Shown here in pieces: positions 8,648 to 16,502 of a DNA stretch of 64,000 nt. Both the position numbers and the translations under genes were made by a program. Every line of letters begins with the position of its first letter. The first letter of the stretch is position 1. Location of the stretch: assembly GCF_001570565.1 (NCBI RefSeq), contig NZ_BBXE01000015.1:212841-276840 (forward strand), written 5' to 3'. The notes beneath the pieces were generated by a model. The model made no database searches. It saw only the letters and a list, made by a program, of their open reading frames with translations, and was not told the origin of the DNA. The DNA comes from Herbidospora yilanensis (lineage in GTDB: Bacteria; Actinomycetota; Actinomycetes; Streptosporangiales; Streptosporangiaceae).

Positions 8648-9554
8648 CCCATTCGGGCGTCCACGTGCCGGCTCCGGGCCTGACGGTGCCCAGATGGTCG
8701 CGCAGGTCGCCGAGCGCGGCGTGCGGGTTGCCGCGCCGCCAGATCAGCGAGTGGGGGTAGACCGGGGTCGGATCCTGTACGGATATGCGGCGCAACCCCT
8801 GGTCGGCCGGCCAGACCAGCCGGGTCAGCTCGCCCACGAAGGTCGCCAGCGACGGCGACCCGGCGAGTGTGTCGAGCAGGGGCTCGGTGCCGAAGCCGGG
8901 GCCGGTGACCTCGATGCCGAGCCCGAACGCGGCGGCGAGCGCGTCGTAGTAGGCGGCCCACTCGGTCCCGGCCACGATGCCGGGCATCCAGATCCGGTGC
9001 CCGGCCAGGTCGGCGGGGGTGACCGACGCGGCGTCGGCGAGCGGATGGCCGGGCCCGGTGAGCAGTTGGATGGGCTCGTCGAAGACCCGGGCGGCCGCGA
9101 TGTCACCCGAGAGCCGCGACGGGTCGACGGCCCGGAACGACGCGTCGATCGAGCCCGAGGCGAGCGCCTCGACGGCCGCGCCGACGTCGAACAGCGTGAC
9201 GACGTCGAGTTCGACCTCGGGACGCGCCCGATGGAACCCGCCCAGCACCGACGCGGGCGCGAGCCGCCGGCCGATCACGTCGACCCGCAGCGCCCGGCGG
9301 CCGGGGCGGACGCTGGCGAGTGCCCGTTCCTCGGCCCGCAGCAGGTCACGCGCGTGGGGGAGGAACGCCTGCCCGTCGACGGTGAGCCGGGCGCCCCGCG
9401 CGGTCCGGGTGAACAGCCGCACCCCGAGCGTGCGTTCCAGCGCGGCGATGCGCTTGGACACGGCCTGCTGGGTGATCGACAGGTCGTCGGCGGCGTCCTG
9501 GAAGCGGCCCGCGTCGACGACCGCCACGAAGCTGCGCACGACGTCCAGATCCAC
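8631..9554 (-). CDS. LysR-family transcriptional regulator
   Basis: A 307-residue LysR-type regulator: an N-terminal winged helix-turn-helix ([20 protein letters not shown], then [20 protein letters not shown]) and a periplasmic-binding-protein-like effector domain from about residue 90. It is divergent from the MFS transporter, and the 83-base gap contains a perfect palindrome at 9572-9588, the usual arrangement in which a LysR protein controls both itself and the neighbouring gene. No effector can be read from the sequence. The 3' end overlaps pth, tail to tail. Confidence 0.93.
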   Translation of the reverse strand: MDLDVVRSFVAVVDAGRFQDAADDLSITQQAVSKRIAALERTLGVRLFTRTARGARLTVDGQAFLPHARDLLRAEERALASVRPGRRALRVDVIGRRLAPASVLGGFHRARPEVELDVVTLFDVGAAVEALASGSIDASFRAVDPSRLSGDIAAARVFDEPIQLLTGPGHPLADAASVTPADLAGHRIWMPGIVAGTEWAAYYDALAAAFGLGIEVTGPGFGTEPLLDTLAGSPSLATFVGELTRLVWPADQGLRRISVQDPTPVYPHSLIWRRGNPHAALGDLRDHLGTVRPGAGTWTPEWASAAA

Positions 9555-9571
9555 CCCCGCAGGGTAGCGGC

Positions 9572-9588
9572 CACAACGTTCCGTTGTG
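9572..9588 (+). promoter_or_regulatory. LysR-type operator between divergent LysR and MFS genes
   Basis: CACAACG-TTC-CGTTGTG is a perfect 7-bp inverted repeat with a 3-base centre, 18 bases upstream of the LysR start and 50 upstream of the MFS start. Size and position fit an LTTR box; binding is inferred. Confidence 0.6.
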
Positions 9589-9637
9589 CGGCTCGGGATC
9601 GATGGTTGTTTGAGCCGGTTCGGGCCGATCCGCTTCG

Positions 9638-10822
9638 ATGCTCAGCGTGGATCGGCGGTTCGGGTGGGTGTGGGCGGCGTACGCGGTGAGTGCCTATGGC
9701 ACGTGGCTGGGGTTCGGGGCGTTTCCGCTGATCGCGGTGCTCGTGCTCGATGTCGGGCCGGCGTGGGTGTCGGCGTTGTCGGCCGCCGGGCTGGCCGTGG
9801 GCGCGGTGGTCGCGGTGCCGCTCGGGCCGTGGGTGGAGTTCCGGGGGAAGCGGCAGGTGATGGTCGCGGCGGACCTGGTCCGGTCCGCGGCGCTCGTGAG
9901 CGTGCCCGTCGCGTTCGTGTTCGGGTGGCTGAGCTTCGCGCAGCTCGTGGTCGTCTCGGTCGTCGCCGCGGCGGCGAAGATCGCCTTCAACGCCGCCGCC
10001 GGCGCCTACCTGAAGGGCCTGCTCTCGCCGCGGGACCTGCTCGTCGCGAACGGGCGGCTGGAGTCGACGATGTGGTCGGCGAGTGTGGTCGGCCCGCCGC
10101 TCGGCGGGGCGGCGATCGGGTTGTTCGGCCCGGTGGTGACGGTGCTGGCCGACGCGGTCAGCTATCTGGTGTCGGCCGTGTGCGTGCGGGCGATCGGCGG
10201 CGGCGAGCCGCCTCCGGCGCCGCGTCCCGTGCGGCTGCGGCCCGCCGACCTGCTCGACGGGTGGCGCGAGATCTGGGCCCATCGGGCGCTGCGGCGGCTG
10301 TTCTGCGCCACGGTCCTGTTCAACGGCCTGCTGATGGCCACCGAGCCGCTGCTGGCCGTGCTGCTGCTCGACCGGCTCGGCTTCACCCCGTGGCAGTACG
10401 GGCTGGTCTTCGCGCTTCCGTGCCTGGGCGGCCTGGCCGGGGCGAGGCTGGCCCGGCGTTTCGCGGCCCGGTTCGGCCAGGCCCGGGTGCTGCGCGTCGC
10501 CGGGATGCTGCGGACGTGCTGGCCGGTCTGGCTGGCGTTCGTCCAGCCGGGCGTGCCCGGGATCGTGCTGGTGATCGTCGTCCAGTTCGGGCTGGTGTTC
10601 TGCTGCGCGGTGTTCGCGCCGGTGCTGGCGACGTACCGGCTGGAGCACATCGCCCCCGACCGGGTCGCCCGCACCCTGACCGCCTGGTCGGTCACCGGCA
10701 GCCTCGCCATCGCGGGCCTGACCGCGATCTGGGGCCTGCTGGCCGCCGCCGTCGGCCCCCGCGAGGCCATCGCCGCAGCCGGGGCGCTCATTCTGCTCAC
10801 CGGGTTGTCAGGGAAGCCCTGA
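9638..10822 (+). CDS. MFS transporter
   Basis: A 394-residue major facilitator of the EntS-like/DHA3 type with about twelve hydrophobic segments. The first is FGWVWAAYAVSAYGTWLGFG; the loop after TM2 contains GPWVEFRGKRQVMVAADLVRS, a variant of the MFS motif A. It is most likely an exporter of a small molecule or drug. It is transcribed away from the LysR gene and probably controlled by it. The start ATG at 9638 has GTG 9647 as an alternative. The final codons lie inside the first of two palindromes (10807-10823) that seem to serve the next gene. The opposite strand and a second frame are also open because of high GC, but only this frame gives membrane segments. Confidence 0.9.
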   Translation: MLSVDRRFGWVWAAYAVSAYGTWLGFGAFPLIAVLVLDVGPAWVSALSAAGLAVGAVVAVPLGPWVEFRGKRQVMVAADLVRSAALVSVPVAFVFGWLSFAQLVVVSVVAAAAKIAFNAAAGAYLKGLLSPRDLLVANGRLESTMWSASVVGPPLGGAAIGLFGPVVTVLADAVSYLVSAVCVRAIGGGEPPPAPRPVRLRPADLLDGWREIWAHRALRRLFCATVLFNGLLMATEPLLAVLLLDRLGFTPWQYGLVFALPCLGGLAGARLARRFAARFGQARVLRVAGMLRTCWPVWLAFVQPGVPGIVLVIVVQFGLVFCCAVFAPVLATYRLEHIAPDRVARTLTAWSVTGSLAIAGLTAIWGLLAAAVGPREAIAAAGALILLTGLSGKP

Positions 10823-10850
10823 CGCATTAATTTGTCAGGCAATCCCTGAC
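10807..10850 (+). promoter_or_regulatory. two tandem palindromic operators
   Basis: GTCAGG-GAAGC-CCTGAC (10807-10823) and GTCAGG-CAATC-CCTGAC (10834-10850) share identical 6-bp arms and flanking TTG...G bases, 27 bp apart. They lie just upstream of the zinc-finger/HTH gene, and the first overlaps the MFS stop codon. The spacing suits two dimers binding almost on one face of the helix. The regulator is unknown; autoregulation by the downstream HTH protein is possible. Confidence 0.6.
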
Positions 10851-10865
10851 GAGTAGGAGCGTCCC

Positions 10866-11237
10866 ATGACAGTGGAAGCCCGCCTCCGGTGTTCCTTCTG
10901 CGGAAAGCCCGACACCGAGGTCGAACGGATCGTCGCCGGTCCCGGCGTCTACATCTGCGACCAGTGCGTCGGCCTGGCCGTGACAGTGATCGAACAGAGC
11001 GCCGCCCTGGCTGAGGAGGGCGAGACGAAGCCGAAGCTCCCGATGTGGAGTTCCCTGTCGGACGACGAGATGCTGAACCACATCCCCAGAGTGGCCGCCC
11101 ACATAGACGCAACCGAAGCCGACCTGGTCGCCTGGGTGCGCGAACTCCGCCGCCGAGGCGTCACGTGGACCAAGATCGGCGAGTCTCTCGGCATCACCCG
11201 CCAGTCGGCTTGGGAACGCTTCTCCGGCGAAGAGTAA
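10866..11237 (+). CDS. ClpX-type zinc-finger / helix-turn-helix small protein
   Basis: A 123-residue protein that joins the ClpX N-terminal zinc-binding motif (C9-x2-C12 ... C31-x2-C34, in [19 protein letters not shown] then [12 protein letters not shown]) to a C-terminal HTH-like segment ([20 protein letters not shown]). It has no AAA+ domain, so it is not ClpX. Such proteins recur in actinomycetes, and a DNA-binding or adaptor role is plausible but unproven. ATG at 10866 follows TAGGAGC. Two palindromes directly upstream suggest tight transcriptional control. The foldback repeat copy B begins 40 bases after the stop. Confidence 0.8.
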   Translation: MTVEARLRCSFCGKPDTEVERIVAGPGVYICDQCVGLAVTVIEQSAALAEEGETKPKLPMWSSLSDDEMLNHIPRVAAHIDATEADLVAWVRELRRRGVTWTKIGESLGITRQSAWERFSGEE

Positions 11238-11277
11238 GCAACCCCGCCAGACGCAGGTGTCACGTCTACTCATGATC

Positions 11278-11384
11278 TGCCCGAGCGCGCCGGCGTCTGG
11301 ACTGACGGAGCGCCGGGAGCGCAGCGACCAGAGCGGAGGAGGGAAGACGCCGGGTCAAAGCGCTCGGGCCGCGCGTGCGGAGCA
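11278..11384 (-). repeat. 107-bp foldback repeat, copy B (inverted)
   Basis: The reverse complement matches copy A (7025-7131) at 105 of 107 positions by hand alignment, same length, no gaps. On the minus strand it starts 17 bases after the exonuclease stop, just as copy A starts 14 bases after the prs stop, so each copy stands 3' of a gene in the same orientation. Weaker similarity extends about 35 bases further (tagacgtg ... gtctggcg). Confidence 0.85.
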
Positions 11385-11401
11385 TGCGCCATCAAATGGT
11401 G

Positions 11402-11974
11402 TCATCCTCTCCATTCCATGATGTTCTGGAACAGCTCCGCCTGCTCGATCGCGTCATCCAAGGCGTGATGTGAGTGCGGATGCGTGGAACGTAGCTCTTT
11501 CGGCATCTGTCGTTTCGACGACCAGGTGAGGGGAACACCCGCTTTCGCGGCATACAAGGTCTTGATGTCGAGTGCCCTCGAATGCCCGAACGGTGAATCG
11601 CCCGCGAAATTGATGAAGTACCAGTACATCCACATCCAGTCAAAGGACAATGGAAACGCGACCAGCACCGGAGTCGTCCCCTCGCATACCTTACGCACCC
11701 ACGCCGCCGCCGACTCCATCGCCTCTTTGGGGTCGCGGCCCTCACGTAGCAGCAGGTCACGGTCGAGGCCGCTGACCTCCAGCGCCGACGGCACAAATTC
11801 GTCGCTGATCGGGCGCAGTTCCGCGTAGAAGGTGGTCTGGGTCGGATCGTGCCGGGTGAACTCACGCCCGAGCCGCCGGCCCGCGACCGTCATCCCGAAA
11901 CTCACCATGGAATATGGGCCGGGAATGGGGCCGTCCGCCTCGATGTCGACGGAAATGTACGTCTCGGCTTTCAC
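11402..11974 (-). CDS. DEDDh 3'-5' exonuclease-like protein
   Basis: A 190-residue RNase T/DnaQ-like fold. Exo I is VDIEADGP with D10 and E12; Exo II is SFDW with D112; Exo III is HHALDDA with H169/H170 and D173/D174. All catalytic positions are therefore present. It could act on DNA or RNA; no partner domain is attached. The base composition is visibly less GC-rich than in neighbouring genes, which hints at separate origin. It is divergent from the polysaccharide initiating transferase with 68 bases between the starts. The foldback repeat follows its 3' end. Confidence 0.85.
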   Translation of the reverse strand: MKAETYISVDIEADGPIPGPYSMVSFGMTVAGRRLGREFTRHDPTQTTFYAELRPISDEFVPSALEVSGLDRDLLLREGRDPKEAMESAAAWVRKVCEGTTPVLVAFPLSFDWMWMYWYFINFAGDSPFGHSRALDIKTLYAAKAGVPLTWSSKRQMPKELRSTHPHSHHALDDAIEQAELFQNIMEWRG

Positions 11975-12011
11975 TGAATTCTCCCAGGAGCGGGCGCTAG
12001 CATTCCTGCGG

Positions 12012-12030
12012 TCGGTAAACGTTCGGTAAA
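12012..12030 (+). promoter_or_regulatory. 11-bp-period direct repeats upstream of the polysaccharide locus
   Basis: TCGGTAAA occurs at 12012-12019 and again at 12023-12030, 11 bp apart, just before the initiating transferase start. Direct repeats of 11 bp are the usual binding pattern of OmpR/PhoB-type response regulators. The second copy overlaps the ribosome site region. The binding protein is unknown. Confidence 0.4.
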
Positions 12031-12042
12031 GGGGGCTTGTGG

Positions 12043-13473
12043 GTGACAGTCGTCGATCGGCCGAGAACGGCCGTGAAGCGCGTGGGTCCGGGGTGGGCGG
12101 CGCGATATCGGGCCACGGTGATCGTTTCCGACATTCTGTGTGCCCTTCTCGCCGGCGGTCTGGCGGTCGTCGTCCGGTTCGGTGAGGTTACTCCCTACGT
12201 CGAGCCTTACGCATTGTCAAGCGCGGCGTTGCCACTGTTGTGGGTCGTCGTCGTCGGGCTGAGCCGGGCCTACGAACCGCGCTTCGCGGGGGTCGGGTCG
12301 GAGGAGTTCCGGCGGGTCGCGCGGGCCGGGGTGATGCTCACCGCCGCCGTCGCCGTGCTGGCGTACGTGACCAAGATCGACGTCGCACGGGGTTACGTTA
12401 TCATCGCGTTACCACTGATGACGGTTTTAACGTTGCTTGCCCGATATGCCCTGCGGCGCAGGCTGCACCGTAAACGGACCAGGCTCCAGTGCATGCGGCG
12501 GGTCATCGCGGTGGGTCACCAGGGGTCGGTCGCCGACCTGGTGCGCCTCCTGCAGAAGGAGCGTTACCACGGCATGCACATCGTCGGGGCCTGTCTCCCC
12601 GACGAGAGCGCCTCCGCCCAGGAGGTGGGCGTGCCGGTTCTCGGCGGGTTCTCCGACGTGCCCCTCGTGGTGGCGCAGGCCCAGGCCGACACGGTCGCGG
12701 TGCTCGCCTGTCCCGAGCTCGACGGTTCGGCGCTGCGGCGGCTCGCCTGGCGGCTGGAGAAGTCGCGCACCGATCTGGTGGTGGCCCCGGCGCTGATGGA
12801 GGTCGCTGGGCCGCGTACGACGATCAGGCCGGTGGCGGGCATGCCGCTGCTGCACGTCGAGCACCCCGAGCTGGCCGGCGGGCGACGGCTCGTCAAGAAC
12901 GTCTTCGACCGCGTCGTCGCGGGGCTCGGCCTGCTGCTGGTCTCCCCGCTGTTCCTGCTCATCGCGGTCGCCGTGCGCGCGACCAGCCCGGGGCCGGCGT
13001 TCTTCCGGCAGACCCGGGTCGGCAAGGACGGCGCGACGTTCACCATCGTCAAGTTCCGCACCATGGGCGTCGACGCCGAGAGCCGCAAGGTCGAGCTGAC
13101 CAGTGACATCGACGGCGTCCTGTTCAAGGTCAAACACGACCCCCGCGTCACCCGCGTCGGCGCCTTCCTCCGCCGTCACTCGCTCGACGAGCTGCCCCAG
13201 CTCGTGAACGTGGTCAAGGGTGACATGTCCCTCGTCGGCCCCCGCCCGCCGCTGCCCGAGGAGGTCGCCCGCTATGGCGACGACGTCCGGAGGAGACTTC
13301 TCGTCAGGCCGGGCATGACCGGGTTGTGGCAGGTCAGCGGCCGATCGGATCTGTCGTGGGAGGAAGCGGTACGGTTGGACCTGCGCTACATGGAAAACTG
13401 GTCACTCACCCTCGACCTCCAGATCATGTGGAAGACGTGGTCGGCCGTGGCACGCGGATCGGGAGCCTACTAA
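12043..13473 (+). CDS. polyprenyl-phosphate sugar-1-phosphate transferase (initiating glycosyltransferase, WbaP/CpsE type)
   Basis: Predicted to start repeat-unit synthesis by moving a sugar-1-phosphate from a nucleotide sugar to undecaprenyl/decaprenyl phosphate at the inner membrane face. The N-terminal third has four or five hydrophobic segments and a CoA-binding-like domain. A further helix precedes the catalytic domain, which shows KNVFDRVVAG, TIVKFRTM, HSLDELPQLVNVVKGDMSLVG, PRPPLP and RPGMTGLWQVSGRSDL. GTG at 12043 is chosen because AAAGGGGGC sits at good spacing; TTG 12037 is too close. Two TTA leucine codons (12409, 12427; residues 123 and 129) lie in the fourth membrane segment, rare in this GC-rich genome. 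It is the first gene of the plus-strand arm of the sulfated-polysaccharide locus. Confidence 0.93.
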   Translation: MTVVDRPRTAVKRVGPGWAARYRATVIVSDILCALLAGGLAVVVRFGEVTPYVEPYALSSAALPLLWVVVVGLSRAYEPRFAGVGSEEFRRVARAGVMLTAAVAVLAYVTKIDVARGYVIIALPLMTVLTLLARYALRRRLHRKRTRLQCMRRVIAVGHQGSVADLVRLLQKERYHGMHIVGACLPDESASAQEVGVPVLGGFSDVPLVVAQAQADTVAVLACPELDGSALRRLAWRLEKSRTDLVVAPALMEVAGPRTTIRPVAGMPLLHVEHPELAGGRRLVKNVFDRVVAGLGLLLVSPLFLLIAVAVRATSPGPAFFRQTRVGKDGATFTIVKFRTMGVDAESRKVELTSDIDGVLFKVKHDPRVTRVGAFLRRHSLDELPQLVNVVKGDMSLVGPRPPLPEEVARYGDDVRRRLLVRPGMTGLWQVSGRSDLSWEEAVRLDLRYMENWSLTLDLQIMWKTWSAVARGSGAY

Positions 13474-13476
13474 CCA

Positions 13477-14235
13477 GTGATGACGATCAGAGACGATCAT
13501 TCGCTCGCCGGAGACCTCGCGACGGAGGCGGGTGAGAAACTGCTCCGCCTGCGCGCCCAATTCGGGTTCGACGACGCCAAGGCGCTGAAGGACGCGGGCG
13601 ACCGTTCGTCCCACGACTTCCTCGTCGAATCGCTCGAACGGCTGCGCCCGAGCGACCACATCCTGTCCGAGGAGGGCGAGCGCACCAACCCGGCGCGGTT
13701 GTCGGCCAACCGGGTCTGGATCGTCGACCCCCTCGACGGCACCCGCGAGTTCTCCGAGGCCGGCCGCACCGACTGGGCCGTCCACGTGGCGTTGTGGGAA
13801 GACGGCAGGCTGGCCGCCGGGGCCATCGCGCTCCCGGCCCAGGGCGCGACGCTGACCACCGCCAACCCGCCGAAGCTGCCGGTCGCCGGCAACCAGCGCA
13901 TCCGGATCGCGGTGTCCCGCACCCGCCCGCCGGAGTTCGTGCAGAAGCTCGCCTACCTGGTCGGGGCCGACCTCGTCCCCATCGGCAGCGCCGGCGCGAA
14001 GATCGCCGCCGTGCTGACCGGTCAGGTGGAGGCGTACGTCCACGCGGGCGGGCAGTATGAATGGGACTCGGCCGCCCCGGTGGCCGTGGCGCTGGCCGCC
14101 GGAGCCCATGCGAGCCGGATCGACGGGTCGGAACTGATCTACAACCAGGCCGACCCCTCGTTGCCGGATATTCTTGTTTCCCTACCGGACTTGGCGCCGA
14201 CCCTGCTCGCCGGGATCCGTGATCTTCACCAGTAA
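13477..14235 (+). CDS. cysQ: 3'(2'),5'-bisphosphate nucleotidase (CysQ-type)
   Basis: Inositol-monophosphatase-fold enzyme expected to hydrolyse PAP, the inhibitory product of sulfotransferases, to AMP, and possibly PAPS to APS. The metal-binding residues are present: E65/E66 in LSEEGE, the WIVDPLDGTREF motif at residues 81-92, and EWDSAAP at 195-201. The length of 252 aa is normal. It starts at GTG 13477 or ATG 13480, four bases after the transferase stop, and is followed by cysD. Its place inside a locus with three sulfotransferases and cysDNC supports PAP removal as the role. Confidence 0.9.
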   Translation: MMTIRDDHSLAGDLATEAGEKLLRLRAQFGFDDAKALKDAGDRSSHDFLVESLERLRPSDHILSEEGERTNPARLSANRVWIVDPLDGTREFSEAGRTDWAVHVALWEDGRLAAGAIALPAQGATLTTANPPKLPVAGNQRIRIAVSRTRPPEFVQKLAYLVGADLVPIGSAGAKIAAVLTGQVEAYVHAGGQYEWDSAAPVAVALAAGAHASRIDGSELIYNQADPSLPDILVSLPDLAPTLLAGIRDLHQ

Positions 14236-14252
14236 CTCGATAAGGAACCGTT

Positions 14253-15167
14253 TTGCTTCAGCATGACTACACGACGTCACAGCTTGACGTCCTCGAAGCC
14301 GAGGCGATCCACATCATGCGTGAGGTCGCGGCCGAATTCGAGCGACCCTGTCTGCTCTTCTCCGGCGGCAAGGACTCGATCGTCATGCTGCGCGTCGCGG
14401 AGAAGGCCTTCTGGCCGGCGCCGATCCCGTTCCCGCTCATGCACGTCGACACGGGCCACAACTTCCCCGAGGTGATCGACTACCGCGACCGGCGGTCGGC
14501 CGAACTCGGGGCGCGGCTGGTGGTGGCGTCCGTACAGGACTCGATCGACGCCGGACGCGTGGTCGAGGAGACCGGGCGGCGCGCCTCGCGCAACCGGCTC
14601 CAGACCACCACCCTCCTCGACGCGATCGAGGAGCACGAGTTCGACGCCGTGTTCGGCGGCGCGCGCCGCGACGAGGAGAAGGCCCGCGCCAAGGAGCGGG
14701 TGTTCTCCTTCCGCGACGACTTCGGCCAGTGGGACCCGAAGAACCAGCGGCCCGAGCTCTGGAACCTCTACAACGCGAAGATCCGCAAGGGTGAGCACAT
14801 CCGCGTCTTCCCGCTGTCGAACTGGACCGAGCTCGACGTGTGGGACTACATCCGCCGCGAGGGCATCGAGATCCCGTCGATCTACTTCGCGCACACCCGC
14901 AGCGTCTTCGAGCGCGACGGCATGCTGCTGCCCGACGCCGACGTGGTACAGCGCGGCGACGACGAGCCGCTGTTCGAGTCGCTGGTGCGTTATCGCACGG
15001 TCGGCGACATGACCTGCACCGGCGCCGTCTCGTCGAGCGCGGCGACGGTCGACGAGATCATCGCCGAGATCGCGGCCACCCGGATCACCGAGCGCGGCGC
15101 GACCCGCGCCGACGACCGCGCGTCCGAGGCCGCCATGGAGGACCGCAAGAAGGAAGGCTACTTCTAA
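14253..15167 (+). CDS. cysD: sulfate adenylyltransferase subunit 2
   Basis: Catalytic ATP-pyrophosphatase subunit of ATP sulfurylase; with CysN it forms adenosine-5'-phosphosulfate from sulfate and ATP. The PP-loop SGGKDS is at residues 37-42, followed by LMHVDTGHNFPEVIDYRD and the GARRDEEKARAKERVFSFRD block, all typical of CysD. The start is a TTG at 14253 after AAGGAACC; no ATG or GTG fits the conserved N-terminus. The length of 304 aa is normal. The stop overlaps the cysN start as TAATG. Confidence 0.97.
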   Translation: MLQHDYTTSQLDVLEAEAIHIMREVAAEFERPCLLFSGGKDSIVMLRVAEKAFWPAPIPFPLMHVDTGHNFPEVIDYRDRRSAELGARLVVASVQDSIDAGRVVEETGRRASRNRLQTTTLLDAIEEHEFDAVFGGARRDEEKARAKERVFSFRDDFGQWDPKNQRPELWNLYNAKIRKGEHIRVFPLSNWTELDVWDYIRREGIEIPSIYFAHTRSVFERDGMLLPDADVVQRGDDEPLFESLVRYRTVGDMTCTGAVSSSAATVDEIIAEIAATRITERGATRADDRASEAAMEDRKKEGYF

Positions 15168-16411
15168 TGGACATCCTTCGTTTCGCGACGGCGGGCAGTG
15201 TCGACGACGGTAAGTCCACCCTGATCGGGCGCCTCCTGTTCGACTCCAAGGCGATCTTCGAAGACCAGCTCGAAGCGGTCGAGCGCACCAGCCGCGACCG
15301 GGGCACCGAATACACCGACCTGTCGCTGCTGACCGACGGCCTGCGCGCCGAGCGCGAGCAGGGCATCACGATCGACGTGGCCTACCGCTACTTCGCCACG
15401 CCGAAGCGGAAGTTCATCATCGCCGACACCCCGGGCCACATCCAGTACACCCGGAACATGGTGACCGGCGCCTCGACCGCCGACCTGGCCATCATCCTGA
15501 TCGACGCGCGCAAGGGCGTGCTGGAGCAGTCGCGCCGCCACGCCTTCCTGACCACGCTGCTGCGGGTGCCCCACCTGGTGCTCGCCGTCAACAAGATGGA
15601 CCTGGTCGACTACTCCGAGGAGCGGTTCGAGGAGATCCGCGAGGAGTTCACCCAGTTCGCGTCCAAGCTGAACGCGAGCGACCTGACCTTCATCCCGATC
15701 TCGGCCCTCCACGGCGACAACGTGGTCTCCCGCTCGGAGAGCATGCCCTGGTACCAGGGCCCGTCGCTGCTCCACCACCTGGAGCACGTCCACATCGCCT
15801 CCGACCGCAACCTGGTCGACGTGCGGTTCCCGGTGCAGTACGTCATCCGCCCCCACAAGACCGAGTTCCACGACTACCGCGGTTACGCCGGTCAGGTCGC
15901 GGGCGGCGTGCTGAAGCCGGGCGACGACGTCATGCACCTGCCCTCCGGCCTGACCACGAAGATCGCCTCGATCGACACCTTCGACGGCCCGGTCACCGAG
16001 GCGTTCCCGCCCATGTCGGTGACCCTGCGGCTCGAAGACGACATCGACATCTCGCGCGGCGACATGATCTGCCGGCCGAACAACCAGCCGCAGGTCGCGC
16101 AGGAGGTCGACGCGATGATCTGCTGGATGGCCGACACCGTGAAGCTGAGCCCCCGGGCCAAGCTGACCATCAAGCACACCACCCGCACCGCCCGCGCGCT
16201 GGTGAAAGACCTCCACTACCGGCTCGACGTCAACACCCTCCACCGCGACGAGACCGCCACGAGCCTGTCGCTCAACGAGATCGGCCGGGTGTCGCTGCGC
16301 ATCACCCAGCCGCTGTTCGTCGACGACTACGCCCGCAACCGGCAGACCGGCGGCTTCATCCTGATCGACGAGGCCACCAACGGCACTGTCGGCGCGGGCA
16401 TGATCCTCTGA
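15167..16411 (+). CDS. cysN: sulfate adenylyltransferase subunit 1 (GTPase)
   Basis: GTPase subunit that drives APS synthesis by CysD. The translation-factor-like G domain has the P-loop GSVDDGKST (10-18), switch region EREQGITIDVAYRYF, DTPGH (87-91) and NKMD (142-145), then beta-barrel domains 2 and 3. ATG at 15167 overlaps the cysD stop (TAATG), implying coupled translation and equal subunits. The protein is 414 aa and lacks the CysC kinase domain that is fused to CysN in mycobacteria and others; the APS kinase is encoded separately at the far end of the locus. A hairpin follows. Confidence 0.97.
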   Translation: MDILRFATAGSVDDGKSTLIGRLLFDSKAIFEDQLEAVERTSRDRGTEYTDLSLLTDGLRAEREQGITIDVAYRYFATPKRKFIIADTPGHIQYTRNMVTGASTADLAIILIDARKGVLEQSRRHAFLTTLLRVPHLVLAVNKMDLVDYSEERFEEIREEFTQFASKLNASDLTFIPISALHGDNVVSRSESMPWYQGPSLLHHLEHVHIASDRNLVDVRFPVQYVIRPHKTEFHDYRGYAGQVAGGVLKPGDDVMHLPSGLTTKIASIDTFDGPVTEAFPPMSVTLRLEDDIDISRGDMICRPNNQPQVAQEVDAMICWMADTVKLSPRAKLTIKHTTRTARALVKDLHYRLDVNTLHRDETATSLSLNEIGRVSLRITQPLFVDDYARNRQTGGFILIDEATNGTVGAGMIL

Positions 16412-16434
16412 ACCCGGGCCTAGGTAGATCCTTG

Positions 16435-16451
16435 GGCGTTCGGTGAACGCC
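16435..16451 (+). terminator. hairpin between cysN and sulfotransferase 1
   Basis: GGCGTTC-GGT-GAACGCC is a perfect 7-bp stem with a triplet loop, 24 bases after the cysN stop and followed by TAGTTAC. It may end the cysDN transcript or be an operator; GTTCGGT also occurs upstream of the initiating transferase (12021-12027). Confidence 0.5.
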
Positions 16452-16502
16452 TAGTTACTCTCCGCTGTAGCGTCAGCACGTTCCGTATTCACTTCGGGGG
16501 TC

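Noticed and set aside
9586..10830. A second plus-strand frame over the MFS gene, slightly longer than it
   Set aside because: Arg/Gly-rich and without membrane segments; the 394-codon frame gives a clear transporter.
14840..15166. An upstream extension of cysN in the same frame
   Set aside because: It overlaps cysD in another frame. The conserved GTPase start is at 15167, overlapping the cysD stop.
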